Assembly (NCBI GenBank): GCA_964401935.1
Contig: CAYOAL010000038.1
Location: 5,879-69,878, forward strand
Direction: 5' to 3'
Length of the DNA stretch: 64,000 nt
DNA from: JAPYTK01 sp964401935
Lineage (GTDB): Bacteria; Myxococcota_A; Polyangia; Polyangiales; Polyangiaceae
Part shown: positions 1 to 9,604 of the stretch, piece by piece
Numbering within the stretch: position 1 is the first letter of the stretch
Layout: each line of letters starts with the position of its first letter
The notes under the pieces: model-generated
What the model was told of the DNA's origin: nothing
Databases searched by the model: none
Seen by the model: the letters and a program-made list of their open reading frames with translations, nothing else
Translations under genes and position numbers: made by a program

Positions 1-1358
1 CCGACCCCGAGGCCGTCGCGCCGCTGCCCGGCCCCCTCGAGGCGTGGCCTTCGTACGGGCGCGATCACGAGAACACCCGCGCCAACCTCACCGAGACCCA
101 ACTCACCGCGGCCACCGTGAGCTCGCTCACCGAGCGGTGGTCGGTGCCGCTGCCCGGTTGCACGTCGACCCCGGCGGTGGTGGACGGGATCGTCTACTTC
201 GGCGACTGGGACGGGCACGTCCACGCGGTGCGCGTCGACGACGGCGCGTCGGTGTGGAAGCAGAAGATCACCGCGAGCCCGGTCGATCCGTCGGTGCTCG
301 TCGCCGAGGGCAAGCTCTATGTCGGCGACGGCGATGGCTACTTCTACGCGCTCGATCAGGCGAGCGGTGAGGTGCTCTTTCGCGTGGAGCTCGACGACCA
401 CCCGAACACGCACATCTACAGCTCGGCGGTGTACGTGGACGGAAAGGTCATCGTGGGGGTGGCCGGCATCGAGCTGGTGTTCATCAAAGACGACTACACC
501 TTCCGCGGCAGCCTCGTGGCGCTCGACGCGGACAGCGGCGACGAACGCTGGCGCGTGTACATGACCGAGGACGACGCGAGCGGAGGGGCGGGGGTGTCGG
601 TGTGGTCGTCCCCGGCGATCGACACCGAACGAGGTTGGGTGTTCGTGGGCACGGGCAACACCTACGAGGCCCCAGCGAGCCTGCGCGCCGATGCCCTCGT
701 CGCGGTCGACTACCAGTCGGGCGACGTGAAGTGGGTGCGACAGTTCACCGCCGACGACGTGTTCACCATCTTCCAGCCTCCACCCCAAGGGCCGGACGCC
801 GACGTCGGCGCGGCCCCCAACCTCTTCAGCGTCGACGGGCGCGATCTGGTGGGGGTTGGTGACAAGGCTGGCGTGTTCTCGGTGCTCGACCGCCAGACCG
901 GCGAGACCGTGTGGGCCAAGCAGGTGACCCGAGGGTCCCACCTCGGCGGCGTGATGAGCTCGGCGGCCTACGCAGAGGGGGTGCTCTACGTGACCTCCAA
1001 CCTCTTCTCGGAGGACGCCGATCTCGGCACTGCGCTCGACGATCCCCAGGAGGAGGACGTGCACGTGACCGTGGCGCTCGATGCGGCCAGCGGCGACGAG
1101 AAGTGGCGGGTGGAGCAGCCGTTCCCGTCGGTAGGAGGCCTCACCTACGCGGGCGGCGTCGTGTATCACGGCTCGGTGGACGGGACGATCCATGCGCTCG
1201 ACGCGACGAGCGGGGAGACGCTGTTCTCTCGCAACCTGTCTCGGTCGATGGCGAGCGGGGCCTCGCTCGTGAACGGCATGCTCTTCGTGAGCCATGGGTT
1301 TCGGTTCTTCACCGGCTCGGGCGCGATCGAGGGCGGCGTCACCGCCTTCGGGCTCTGA
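1..1358 (+). CDS. PQQ-type beta-propeller quinoprotein, polyvinyl-alcohol-dehydrogenase-like (5' partial)
   Basis: The reading frame is open to the left edge (first complete codon at base 3), so the N-terminus is missing and 451 residues are visible. The first visible residues include the WPSYGRDHENTR block typical of the start of the first blade in PQQ-dependent propeller enzymes, so the internal GTG at 117 is not the start. About seven blades follow, each ending in a pattern like ALDxxSGExxW. The segment with GTGNTY, then DVGAAPNLF and GDKAGVFSVLD, resembles the polyvinyl-alcohol dehydrogenase branch. Such proteins are periplasmic or outer-membrane-attached oxidoreductases, but a c-type heme domain or signal peptide could lie outside the window. 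Substrate is unknown. The 3' end is followed by a partial duplicate of its last codons (1379-1407). Confidence 0.85.
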   Translation, partial: DPEAVAPLPGPLEAWPSYGRDHENTRANLTETQLTAATVSSLTERWSVPLPGCTSTPAVVDGIVYFGDWDGHVHAVRVDDGASVWKQKITASPVDPSVLVAEGKLYVGDGDGYFYALDQASGEVLFRVELDDHPNTHIYSSAVYVDGKVIVGVAGIELVFIKDDYTFRGSLVALDADSGDERWRVYMTEDDASGGAGVSVWSSPAIDTERGWVFVGTGNTYEAPASLRADALVAVDYQSGDVKWVRQFTADDVFTIFQPPPQGPDADVGAAPNLFSVDGRDLVGVGDKAGVFSVLDRQTGETVWAKQVTRGSHLGGVMSSAAYAEGVLYVTSNLFSEDADLGTALDDPQEEDVHVTVALDAASGDEKWRVEQPFPSVGGLTYAGGVVYHGSVDGTIHALDATSGETLFSRNLSRSMASGASLVNGMLFVSHGFRFFTGSGAIEGGVTAFGL

Positions 1359-1407
1359 GCTCGGGCGCCGAGCGAGGCGGCGGCGTCACCACGTTCGGGG
1401 TCTGAGC
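1332..1407. repeat. Direct repeat duplicating the 3' end of the quinoprotein gene
   Basis: Bases 1332-1360 and 1379-1407 match at 26 of 29 positions, offset by 47 bases. The first copy encodes the end of the propeller gene (GGVTAFGL then stop). The second would encode GGVTTFGV then stop but has no upstream gene. It looks like a remnant of a tandem duplication, or of deletion of a paralogous copy. A six-base-pair hairpin (1359-1373) sits between the copies, just after the real stop codon. Confidence 0.7.
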
Positions 1408-1439
1408 GAGGCGGCTGCGTCAATCCCGTCGAGGCGTGA

Positions 1440-1445
1440 TATCTT
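1440..1445 (+). promoter_or_regulatory. Candidate -10 element (TATCTT) for the response regulator gene
   Basis: TATCTT, preceded by TG, ends eight bases before the ATG at 1454. A transcript starting about seven bases downstream would be leaderless or nearly so. No clear -35 is visible. The call rests on the same arrangement at many other genes in the window. Confidence 0.4.
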
Positions 1446-1453
1446 CGTCGGTC

Positions 1454-2161
1454 ATGCCGAAGCTTCCGCGAGGCGAGACGCTCAAGGGTCATATCGGACC
1501 CGCCGGCTTCGATGGTGACGGCCTCGGCCGCGTGGTGAAGAACGCGCTGTGCCAGGCCGGCTCGCGCGAGGACGGCGAGCTCGCGCTCACCGAGGCGCTC
1601 AACCGCGTACAGCTCCAGGCGATCCCCGGCTCTGCCGGACACCTCACCGCCTTCGTGCTCGGACCCCTGTTCGAGGCGGTCACGGACCAGAGCGGCACGG
1701 AGGTCGCGCGCCGCATGATCGCCATCCTCAAGCCCGTCCTGCAGAAGCGCAGCGAGCTCGAGCTCGGCGAAGCACCCGACTCGTCGCCTGCGAAGCCGAC
1801 CGTGCTCATCGTCGACGACGACATCGTGGTGCGCGCCCAGCTGCTCTCGATCCTCAACAGCCATGGCTACACCGCGGTGAGCGCCCCGGATCCCAACGTC
1901 GCGCTGGCGATGAGCGTGCGCTGCCGCCCCGATCTCATCATCTCCGACATGGGCATGGGCCGCGCCAAGGACAGCCAGCTCGCCGCGCTGCTCAAGGTCG
2001 CGTTCCACGAGGCGGCGCCTCCCATCATCATCCTCACCCACGGTGAGCCGCAGGAAGACCCAGCGGCGGGGATCTGCATGCTCAGAAAGCCCATCGATCG
2101 CGACGCCCTCCTCAGCGTCATCGCCCCCCTCCTTCAGCGCTGCTCGGTCCCCCCCAACTGA
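1454..2161 (+). CDS. Response regulator, receiver domain with an unclassified N-terminal region
   Basis: This 235-residue protein has a C-terminal CheY-like receiver domain (about residues 115-232). It begins VLIVDDD, giving the acidic pocket at residues 121-123. It has the phospho-acceptor Asp165 in IISDMG, a Thr in IILTHG, and the invariant Lys212 in LRKPID. The first 110 residues are mostly helical and do not match a domain I recognise; they may bind a partner or be a degenerate dimerisation module. There is no DNA-binding domain, so it probably acts by protein contact. The ATG at 1454 is preferred over the in-frame GTG at 1436, because a -10-like hexamer overlaps the interval between them. 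No histidine kinase is adjacent. It ends 37 bases from the convergent SBBP gene. Confidence 0.85.
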   Translation: MPKLPRGETLKGHIGPAGFDGDGLGRVVKNALCQAGSREDGELALTEALNRVQLQAIPGSAGHLTAFVLGPLFEAVTDQSGTEVARRMIAILKPVLQKRSELELGEAPDSSPAKPTVLIVDDDIVVRAQLLSILNSHGYTAVSAPDPNVALAMSVRCRPDLIISDMGMGRAKDSQLAALLKVAFHEAAPPIIILTHGEPQEDPAAGICMLRKPIDRDALLSVIAPLLQRCSVPPN

Positions 2162-2198
2162 AGACCTGGCCGGGACGCGTGGCCTGACGACGAGCTGG

Positions 2199-3767
2199 TC
2201 ACTGGCGCTCGGCGGGTTGGTTGGGAAAGGTGAGGAGGTAGATGTCGTGGCCACCGTTGGACGTGATGTCACCGCCGGTGAACGTGGCTTTGCCCACGAA
2301 GTTGCCGGTAGCGACGATGGCGCCGTTCCGGTCCGTGGCCACGCCGCGGCCGTAGTCGTTGTCGGAACCACCGAGGCGCCTGGCCCACACGGGTGTGCCG
2401 CTCGGGTCGAGCCGCGCGATGAAGGCGTCTCGGTTGCCGAGGGCTTCTTGGGGATGCCCACCGAAATCGGCCTTCAGGGAGAAGTAGCCGGTGACGGCGA
2501 CGTTGCCCTCTTCATCGAGCGCGACGCCGTCTGCGCTGTCATCCTGTTTCCCGCCGAAGTGCTTGCTCCACACGTGGTCACCGCGCGCGTCGAGCTTGGC
2601 AACGAAAGCGTCACCCGAGCCGTTGGAGGTGAGCTCGCCGCCGCCAAAGTCGACGGGCTGCGAGAAGGCTCCCACGAACACCACTCCCCCGGAGGTGTCG
2701 ACCGCCAGATCGTGTGCATACTCGGTGGCCTTCCCACCGAAACGCTTGCTCCACACGTGACCTCCGCTCGCGTCGAGCTTCACTACCGCCACGTCCGAGA
2801 CCCCGCTGCTGGTGAGGGGCCCCCCGCCGTAGTCGACGGTCTTGTCGAGCGTGGCGAGCAGGTAGGCGCTGCCGTCCGCGTGGACGCCGACCGCATGCCC
2901 GAGCGTGAGCGCCCCCCCGGAGCCGCCGAAGGTCTTGAGCCACTTGTTGGTCCCGCTCTTGTCGAGCCGGGCCACGAAGGCGTTGGTCCGTCCCGCGCCC
3001 TTCACCTCCTCGCCTCCGAGCGCGAGCTTCTCCCAGAAGATCCCACCCACCACCACGTCGCCGTCGGGGCTCAGCGCGACGCTCTCCCCCTTGCCGCCGG
3101 CGATGTGGCGACTCCACACGTAGTTGCCGCTCTTGTCGAGCGCGAGCAGGAAACCTCCCCACCTGTCCTGGTAGGTCTCCCCACCAAGCTCGATGCTCCC
3201 GCTGAAGCTGCCGGTGACGTAGACGTTGCCGGTCGCGTCGACCGCGACGTCCGACGCTTGGTCGTCGTCGCTCCCGCCGAAGCGCTTGCTCCACTGATGA
3301 GCCCCACTCTTGTCGTATTTGGCGACGACGACATCGACCGTGCCGGCGACCTTGAGCGGGCCGCCGCCGAAGTCGGCGCTCCCTCGAAAGTGCCCCACCA
3401 CGATGACGTTGCCCGCGGCGTCGACGGCGACCGCGGTGCCCTCCTCAGCGCGCACCGTCCCGTCGCCAACGTTCGAGCCGTCGGCGTGGTTGCTGCCGAA
3501 GTGCTTGCTCCAAGACGCGAGCTCCGGCGGCGGCGGGGGGGGCTGCTCGGGCTCCGCGCTCCTCTTGGCGTCGTTGCCGGTAGAGGTGGCGCCGCCTTTG
3601 TTCCCTCGCTTGCCCTTCTTCGCTCGCCCTTCGGCGTCTTTGTCTCCGACGCGCCCACGCGACGACGCCTCGACCTCCTCTCCGCCACCCGACCCGCCAC
3701 CCTGACAAGCGACGCATGCGCCGAGGAGGGCGCCCACCCAACGAGCTCGTCCTTTGTGGCTCGACAT
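2199..3767 (-). CDS. SBBP beta-propeller repeat lipoprotein
   Basis: The 522-residue product starts with a short signal peptide and a lipobox ending in Cys (LLGACVAC), followed by a charged low-complexity tether to about residue 75. The rest is seven repeats of the SBBP family, each starting W-S-K-x-F-G-G and continuing A-V-D-x-x-G-N-V-x-V-T-G, F-x-G and F-V-A-K-L-D. This architecture is common in Myxococcota and predicts a surface or periplasmic propeller. No catalytic residues are known for the family and the ligand is unknown. It is convergent with the response regulator and divergent from the small lipoprotein gene at 3870. The long frame on the opposite strand is antisense and was not called. 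Confidence 0.88.
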   Translation of the reverse strand: MSSHKGRARWVGALLGACVACQGGGSGGGEEVEASSRGRVGDKDAEGRAKKGKRGNKGGATSTGNDAKRSAEPEQPPPPPPELASWSKHFGSNHADGSNVGDGTVRAEEGTAVAVDAAGNVIVVGHFRGSADFGGGPLKVAGTVDVVVAKYDKSGAHQWSKRFGGSDDDQASDVAVDATGNVYVTGSFSGSIELGGETYQDRWGGFLLALDKSGNYVWSRHIAGGKGESVALSPDGDVVVGGIFWEKLALGGEEVKGAGRTNAFVARLDKSGTNKWLKTFGGSGGALTLGHAVGVHADGSAYLLATLDKTVDYGGGPLTSSGVSDVAVVKLDASGGHVWSKRFGGKATEYAHDLAVDTSGGVVFVGAFSQPVDFGGGELTSNGSGDAFVAKLDARGDHVWSKHFGGKQDDSADGVALDEEGNVAVTGYFSLKADFGGHPQEALGNRDAFIARLDPSGTPVWARRLGGSDNDYGRGVATDRNGAIVATGNFVGKATFTGGDITSNGGHDIYLLTFPNQPAERQ

Positions 3768-3858
3768 AGGGCGCCATCATCGAGCGCCGCGCTCGGTGGA
3801 TCAACGACGAACGAGCCGGCCAAGGACGGCGGTTGCGGCGCCCCCCGCAGAGGCCTGC

Positions 3859-3864
3859 TACGGT
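3859..3864 (+). promoter_or_regulatory. Candidate -10 element (TACGGT) for the small lipoprotein gene
   Basis: TACGGT ends five bases before the GTG at 3870, which fits the leaderless arrangement seen elsewhere. No convincing -35 is visible. Confidence 0.35.
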
Positions 3865-3869
3865 AGGGT

Positions 3870-4160
3870 GTGCGCTCGGTTCTGATCGCCCTCGTCGTGT
3901 TGGTGGTCGCCTGTGGCGACTCGCGAGGTGAGGTGCGAGAGGGGAAGGCCTGCGAGCACCTCGGAGAGCGGATCTGCGGCGAGGGCGACACGGTGCTCGA
4001 GTGTCGCCACGACCCGAGCCCTACCGCCGTCGCCCCGCGGATCGCACGCGACGGGCCGGGGTTCGTCCCGCGCTACGAGCTCCTCCGAACGTGCGACACC
4101 GACGAGCGCTGCGAGGACGGCGCCTGTGTGCACGATCCGGACGACGACGACGACTTCTGA
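3870..4160 (+). CDS. Small putative lipoprotein
   Basis: A 96-residue product from a GTG start has a hydrophobic N-terminus running into a lipobox (VLVVAC, Cys15). The mature part has several Cys residues and ends in an Asp-rich tail. I recognise no domain. The even spacing of cysteines (for example CEHLGERIC and CDTDERCEDGAC) suggests a small disulfide-bonded fold like those in other myxobacterial Cys-rich lipoproteins. The start is supported by a lipobox at the expected distance and a -10-like hexamer just upstream. It is divergent from the SBBP gene and 65 bases ahead of the permease. Confidence 0.6.
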   Translation: MRSVLIALVVLVVACGDSRGEVREGKACEHLGERICGEGDTVLECRHDPSPTAVAPRIARDGPGFVPRYELLRTCDTDERCEDGACVHDPDDDDDF

Positions 4161-4213
4161 CCGCGACGTAGGGCGACGGCCGCGCGGACTGCACCTCGCG
4201 GCGTGAGCGCGGC

Positions 4214-4219
4214 TATGCT
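4214..4219 (+). promoter_or_regulatory. Candidate -10 element (TATGCT), leaderless promoter of the permease
   Basis: TATGCT ends exactly six bases before the GTG start at 4226, so transcription would begin at or next to the start codon. There is no Shine-Dalgarno sequence in the short upstream interval. Confidence 0.5.
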
Positions 4220-4225
4220 GTCGAC

Positions 4226-5689
4226 GTGTCGGAGCAGCAGGGTGGCGTGTCCTATGAGAAGGTCGACGAGGCCTACTTCGCGCAACGCGGCCTGAAGCGC
4301 TACGCGAGGGTGTGGTCGCTGTGGGCGCTGGGCGTCGGCGCGGTCATCAGCGGCGACTTCTTCGGCTGGAGCTTCGGTCTCGCCGAGGGAGGTTTCGGCG
4401 GGATGTTGGCGGCCACGGTGGTCATCACCGTGATGTATGTGGGGCTCTGCTACAGCATCGCCGAGCTGAGCCCGGCGCTCCCCCACACCGGCGGCGCCTA
4501 TTCGTTCGCGCGCTCGGCCCTGGGGCCGTGGGGCGGCTACGTGACCGGCCTCGCCGAGAACATGGAGTACATCCTCACGCCAGCCGTGATCGTGGCTGGG
4601 ATCGGCAGCTACCTCGGCGCGGTGTTCGGGACCGCCGATGCTTGGGCGCCGCTGTGGTGGACCGGTGCCTACGCGCTGTTCGTGGGTCTCAACATCTACG
4701 GGGTGGAGCTCACGTTCAAGTTCACGGTGGTCATCACGCTCCTCGCGCTCGCCATCCTCGTGGTGTTCTGGGTGGGGGCCGTTCCCCACCTCGACTTCGG
4801 GCGCTACGCGTTCGACATGCCCCCCGAGCCGGGCGGCAGCGCGTGGTTCCCGCGCGGCGTGAAGGGCGTGTTCGGCGCGCTCCCCTTCGCCATCTGGTTC
4901 TACCTCGCCATCGAGCAGCTCCCCCTCGCCGCCGAGGAGGCCCACGATCCCAAGCGCGACATGCCCAAAGGCATCCTCTACGGGCTCCTCACCCTCATCG
5001 TGTGCGCATTCCTCACGCTGGTGCTGAGCTCCGGCATCGCGCCAGGGGTGGCGCAGCTCGGCCGGGAAGAGGCGGTGCTCTACGCGAGCTTCCAGGTGAT
5101 CCTCGGCGCCGGCACGAGCTCCAAGATCCTCGCCCTCATCGCGGTGGCGGGCCTTCTGGCGAGCTTTCACTCCATCATCTTCGCCTACGGGCGCCAGATC
5201 TACTCGCTCTCGCGCGCCGGCTACTTCCCGCGCCTCTTGTCGCTCACCGCTCCGCGGCGCAAGACGCCCCACGTCGCCCTGATCGTGGGGGCGCTCCTCG
5301 GCTTCACGGTCGCGCTCACCGTACACCTCTTGCCGAAGGAGCACCCGGTGGGCGCCGTGCTCCTCAACATGGCGGTGTTCGGCGCGGTCATCGCTTACGT
5401 GATGCAGATGCTCTCCTTCATCTTGTTGCGGCTGCGTCTCCCCCAGCTCGAGCGCCCGTTCCGGAGCCCGCTGGGCATCGCCGGCGCGGCGATCGCGATG
5501 CTCATCGCGGTGGTCACCCTGATCGCGCTCTTTCTCCACAGCTCGGGCTACCGCCTCGGCGTGCTCGGCGCCGCGGTGTGGTTCGGCCTCGGCATCCTCT
5601 ACTTCGCGCTCTGGGGCCGGCACCGCCTCGTCTACGCTCCCGAGGAGCAGTTTGCGATGCACCTCCGCGACGGCCACGACAAGCCGTGA
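4226..5689 (+). CDS. Ethanolamine-permease-like APC family transporter
   Basis: This 487-residue, very hydrophobic protein has about twelve predicted membrane helices, as expected for amino acid/polyamine/organocation transporters. The N-terminal part (WSLWALGVGAVISGDFFGW, then LAEGGFGG and SIAELSPALPHTGGAY) closely resembles the ethanolamine permease branch. It would import ethanolamine or a related amine by proton coupling. The GTG at 4226 is chosen because it gives the usual N-terminal length and lies six bases after a -10-like hexamer. No ethanolamine ammonia-lyase genes are in the window, so the substrate is inferred from family resemblance only. The convergent neighbour is the acyl-CoA carboxylase operon, with a hairpin in the gap. 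Confidence 0.87.
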   Translation: MSEQQGGVSYEKVDEAYFAQRGLKRYARVWSLWALGVGAVISGDFFGWSFGLAEGGFGGMLAATVVITVMYVGLCYSIAELSPALPHTGGAYSFARSALGPWGGYVTGLAENMEYILTPAVIVAGIGSYLGAVFGTADAWAPLWWTGAYALFVGLNIYGVELTFKFTVVITLLALAILVVFWVGAVPHLDFGRYAFDMPPEPGGSAWFPRGVKGVFGALPFAIWFYLAIEQLPLAAEEAHDPKRDMPKGILYGLLTLIVCAFLTLVLSSGIAPGVAQLGREEAVLYASFQVILGAGTSSKILALIAVAGLLASFHSIIFAYGRQIYSLSRAGYFPRLLSLTAPRRKTPHVALIVGALLGFTVALTVHLLPKEHPVGAVLLNMAVFGAVIAYVMQMLSFILLRLRLPQLERPFRSPLGIAGAAIAMLIAVVTLIALFLHSSGYRLGVLGAAVWFGLGILYFALWGRHRLVYAPEEQFAMHLRDGHDKP

Positions 5690-5751
5690 AGAGGCGTGGC
5701 GCGTGGTCCACCCTCCGACCCTCGACGTCGCGCACGGCAGACGCGCCTCAC

Positions 5752-5769
5752 CCGCTCGGCCGCGAGCGG
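5752..5769. terminator. Hairpin between convergent permease and carboxylase genes
   Basis: A perfect seven-base-pair stem (CCGCTCG/CGAGCGG) with a four-base loop lies in the 97-base gap between two convergent stop codons. It has no T-tract on either strand, so termination is inferred from position only. Confidence 0.35.
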
Positions 5770-5786
5770 TCGGTCGCCGCTCGACG

Positions 5787-6355
5787 CTACGCGGGCTCGA
5801 GCTCGAGGAGCGCCGCCCCCTGCTCGATGTCGTCGCCGTCACCGGGGACGACGCGCAGCACGCGCGCCTCGTCGGGGAGCCCCGCGCCGTCGTATTGGAT
5901 GCGGCTGAACGTCTTCATCACCTCGAGCAGCGCGATCGACTGCCCGCGTCGGATCACGTCGCCCACCGCGACAAAGGGCGGTTTGTCGGGGCCGGGCCGC
6001 GCGTAGAAGCGCCCGCTCGTAGGTGCGCGAAACACGAGCTCGCTCCCCACCCCCGCCGCGCTCACGGGGGCACGCGCCGCGGCACCGCCGAGCTCCGGAT
6101 CGAGCACGAGGAGCAGGTCGTCATAGCCCACCGGTCGCCGCGCCCGCGTGCGCTCGCCTCCCTCCTCGATCACCAGCCCGCGCACGTCGTCGGGGGCGAA
6201 CAGCGGGGAGAGCTCGCCGAGCACCTCGAGCCGCCCGATGGGTGCCCCCTCCGCCACCAGGCTGCCCATTGGAGGCGCTTCGCGCCACAAGCCAACGCCC
6301 GGGCTTCGGAGCTCGATGCGCCCATCGTCGCGCCGCTTGGCGAGCACCGTCGTCG

Positions 6356-6359
<4 letters not shown>
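5787..6359 (-). CDS. Biotin carboxyl carrier subunit of an acyl-CoA carboxylase
   Basis: The 190-residue product ends in a biotinyl/lipoyl domain (about residues 105-190) with the biotin attachment lysine in LEVMKTF. It would carry the carboxyl group between the biotin carboxylase and carboxyltransferase encoded just upstream. The first 100 residues (with LRSPGVG and then APIGRLEVLGELSPLF) resemble a second, degenerate biotinyl-like fold without an attachment lysine, which is unusual for a free-standing carrier. The GTG start overlaps the stop of the carboxyltransferase gene by four bases (GTGA), implying translational coupling. It is the last gene of the operon. Confidence 0.85.
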
Positions 6360-8092
<1,733 letters not shown>

Positions 8093-8095
8093 GGC

Positions 8096-9448
8096 TCAGG
8101 TGGGGTCTGGGGGATTCCAGCCAGGGATGCTGCGGGTGTCGTAGGCAGAGCTGCGGAAGGCCTCCGAACGGAGGATGGCGAGGTGCATCGGCACGGTGGT
8201 GGCCACCCCTTCGCAGCGGAGGCCCGTGAGGGCGGCGACCATGCGGTCGGCGGCGTCGTCGCGGCTCTCGGCGTGCGTAATCACCTTGCAGAGAAGACTG
8301 TCGTAGTGGGGCGGCACCTCGTAACCGCTCGTCACGTGAGTGTCGACGCGCACCCCCTCGGCGCTGGGTGCCTCCCACCTGACGATGGTGCCCGGGGAAG
8401 GCCGGAAGCCGGCGGATGGATCCTCGGCGTTGATCCGGCACTCGATGGCGTGGCCCTCGAAGTGGATGTCGTCTTGGGTGATCGAGAGAGGATGGCCCGC
8501 CGCCACATGGATCTGTTCCACCACGAGATCGACGCCGGTGCGCATCTCGCTCACGCAGTGCTCCACCTGGAGGCGCGTGTTCATCTCCATGAAGCGGAGC
8601 ACGCCGCTCTGATCGAGGAGAAACTCCATCGTCCCTGCCCCCACGTAGCCGATGGCGCGCGTGGCCTCGACCGCAGCGGCGAGGGTGCGGGCGCGCTCCG
8701 CCTCGTCGATGGTGGGCGCCGGCGACTCCTCGATGAGCTTCTGGTGGTTGCGCTGCACGGTGCAGTCACGCTCGCCGAGGTGCACCACGGCGCCGTGGCT
8801 GTCGGCCATGAGCTGGATCTCGACGTGACGGCCGCCCTCGACGAGGCGCTCGAGATAGAGTCGGCCATCGCCGAACGCGGCCAGCGCCTCCGACGACGCC
8901 TCCTCGTAGGCGCGCTCGAGCGCGTCCGGAGAGCGCGCGATGCGCATCCCCCGACCGCCGCCGCCGCTCTCCGCCTTGAGCAACACGGGGTAGCCCACCG
9001 CGTCGGCGACGCGCCGCGCCTCGTCAAGATCCGCGAGCACGCCCTCGCTGCCGTCGATGACGCGGAGGCCCGCCTGCCGCATCGCGCGCTTGGCCGGTGT
9101 CTTGGTGCCCATCAGGTGCATCACGTGCGCGGGCGGCCCGATGAAGGTAACGCCGTGTTGCTCGGCGAGGCGCGCGAAGACCGGGTTCTCCGCGAGGAAG
9201 CCCCATCCGGGGTGGATCGCCGTGCAGCCGGTCTGCACCGCGGCCTGCACGATGCGGCGGGCGTCGAGGTAGCTCTGTGCGCTGCGCGCCGGTCCGACAC
9301 AAACCGTCTCTCGGCCGGCCAGGTAAGCGGCGGCGCGGTCGGCCGTGGAGACGGCGAACACCGGAGTGATCCCGAGTCGATCACACGCGCGAGCGATGCG
9401 CACGGCGACCTCACCTCGATTCGCGATGAACAGGCGGCGGAAGCCCAT
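8096..9448 (-). CDS. Biotin carboxylase subunit of an acyl-CoA carboxylase
   Basis: This 450-residue protein matches the normal length of AccC-type biotin carboxylases. It begins FRRLFIANRGEVAVRIARAC. It has the HPGWGFLAEN motif, the ATP-grasp glycine-rich loop (KAESGGGGRGMRI) and the catalytic MEMNTRLQVEH segment. It uses ATP and bicarbonate to carboxylate biotin on the carrier encoded two genes downstream. The ATG at 9448 gives the canonical N-terminus; the frame runs further upstream but that part has no homology-like features. A TAGGGT hexamer lies seven bases before the ATG, so this first gene of the operon may be leaderless. It is divergent from a vWA lipoprotein gene. Confidence 0.93.
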   Translation of the reverse strand: MGFRRLFIANRGEVAVRIARACDRLGITPVFAVSTADRAAAYLAGRETVCVGPARSAQSYLDARRIVQAAVQTGCTAIHPGWGFLAENPVFARLAEQHGVTFIGPPAHVMHLMGTKTPAKRAMRQAGLRVIDGSEGVLADLDEARRVADAVGYPVLLKAESGGGGRGMRIARSPDALERAYEEASSEALAAFGDGRLYLERLVEGGRHVEIQLMADSHGAVVHLGERDCTVQRNHQKLIEESPAPTIDEAERARTLAAAVEATRAIGYVGAGTMEFLLDQSGVLRFMEMNTRLQVEHCVSEMRTGVDLVVEQIHVAAGHPLSITQDDIHFEGHAIECRINAEDPSAGFRPSPGTIVRWEAPSAEGVRVDTHVTSGYEVPPHYDSLLCKVITHAESRDDAADRMVAALTGLRCEGVATTVPMHLAILRSEAFRSSAYDTRSIPGWNPPDPT

Positions 9449-9576
9449 CGGGCGCACCCTACCCCATCGTGGGCCCGACCGATCACGGAATGACAGGCTG
9501 CACGTCAGTCGCCTAACGAGCGGCCTCGGAGCGCCCGCCACACGCGTCACATCACCGAGATCGCGCGGTTTCCGCT

Positions 9577-9592
9577 TGGCATCGAGCTTGCT
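9577..9592 (+). promoter_or_regulatory. Sigma-54-like -24/-12 site upstream of the vWA lipoprotein gene
   Basis: TGGCATCGAGCTTGCT has GG and GC at the exact sigma-54 spacing and a perfect TTGCT -12 box, preceded by T. It departs from the consensus at two -24 positions. Transcription would start near 9603, only two bases before the ATG at 9605. If the site is real, either the mRNA is leaderless or translation begins at the downstream GTG at 9644. Confidence 0.45.
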
Positions 9593-9604
9593 CAGGTAGC
9601 GACC

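Noticed and set aside
117..1358. GTG at 117 as start of the quinoprotein
   Set aside because: The upstream codons encode a conserved propeller block and the frame is open to the window edge.
2043..3866. A 607-codon plus-strand frame opposite the SBBP gene
   Set aside because: Antisense of seven regular repeats, which makes it appear repetitive too.
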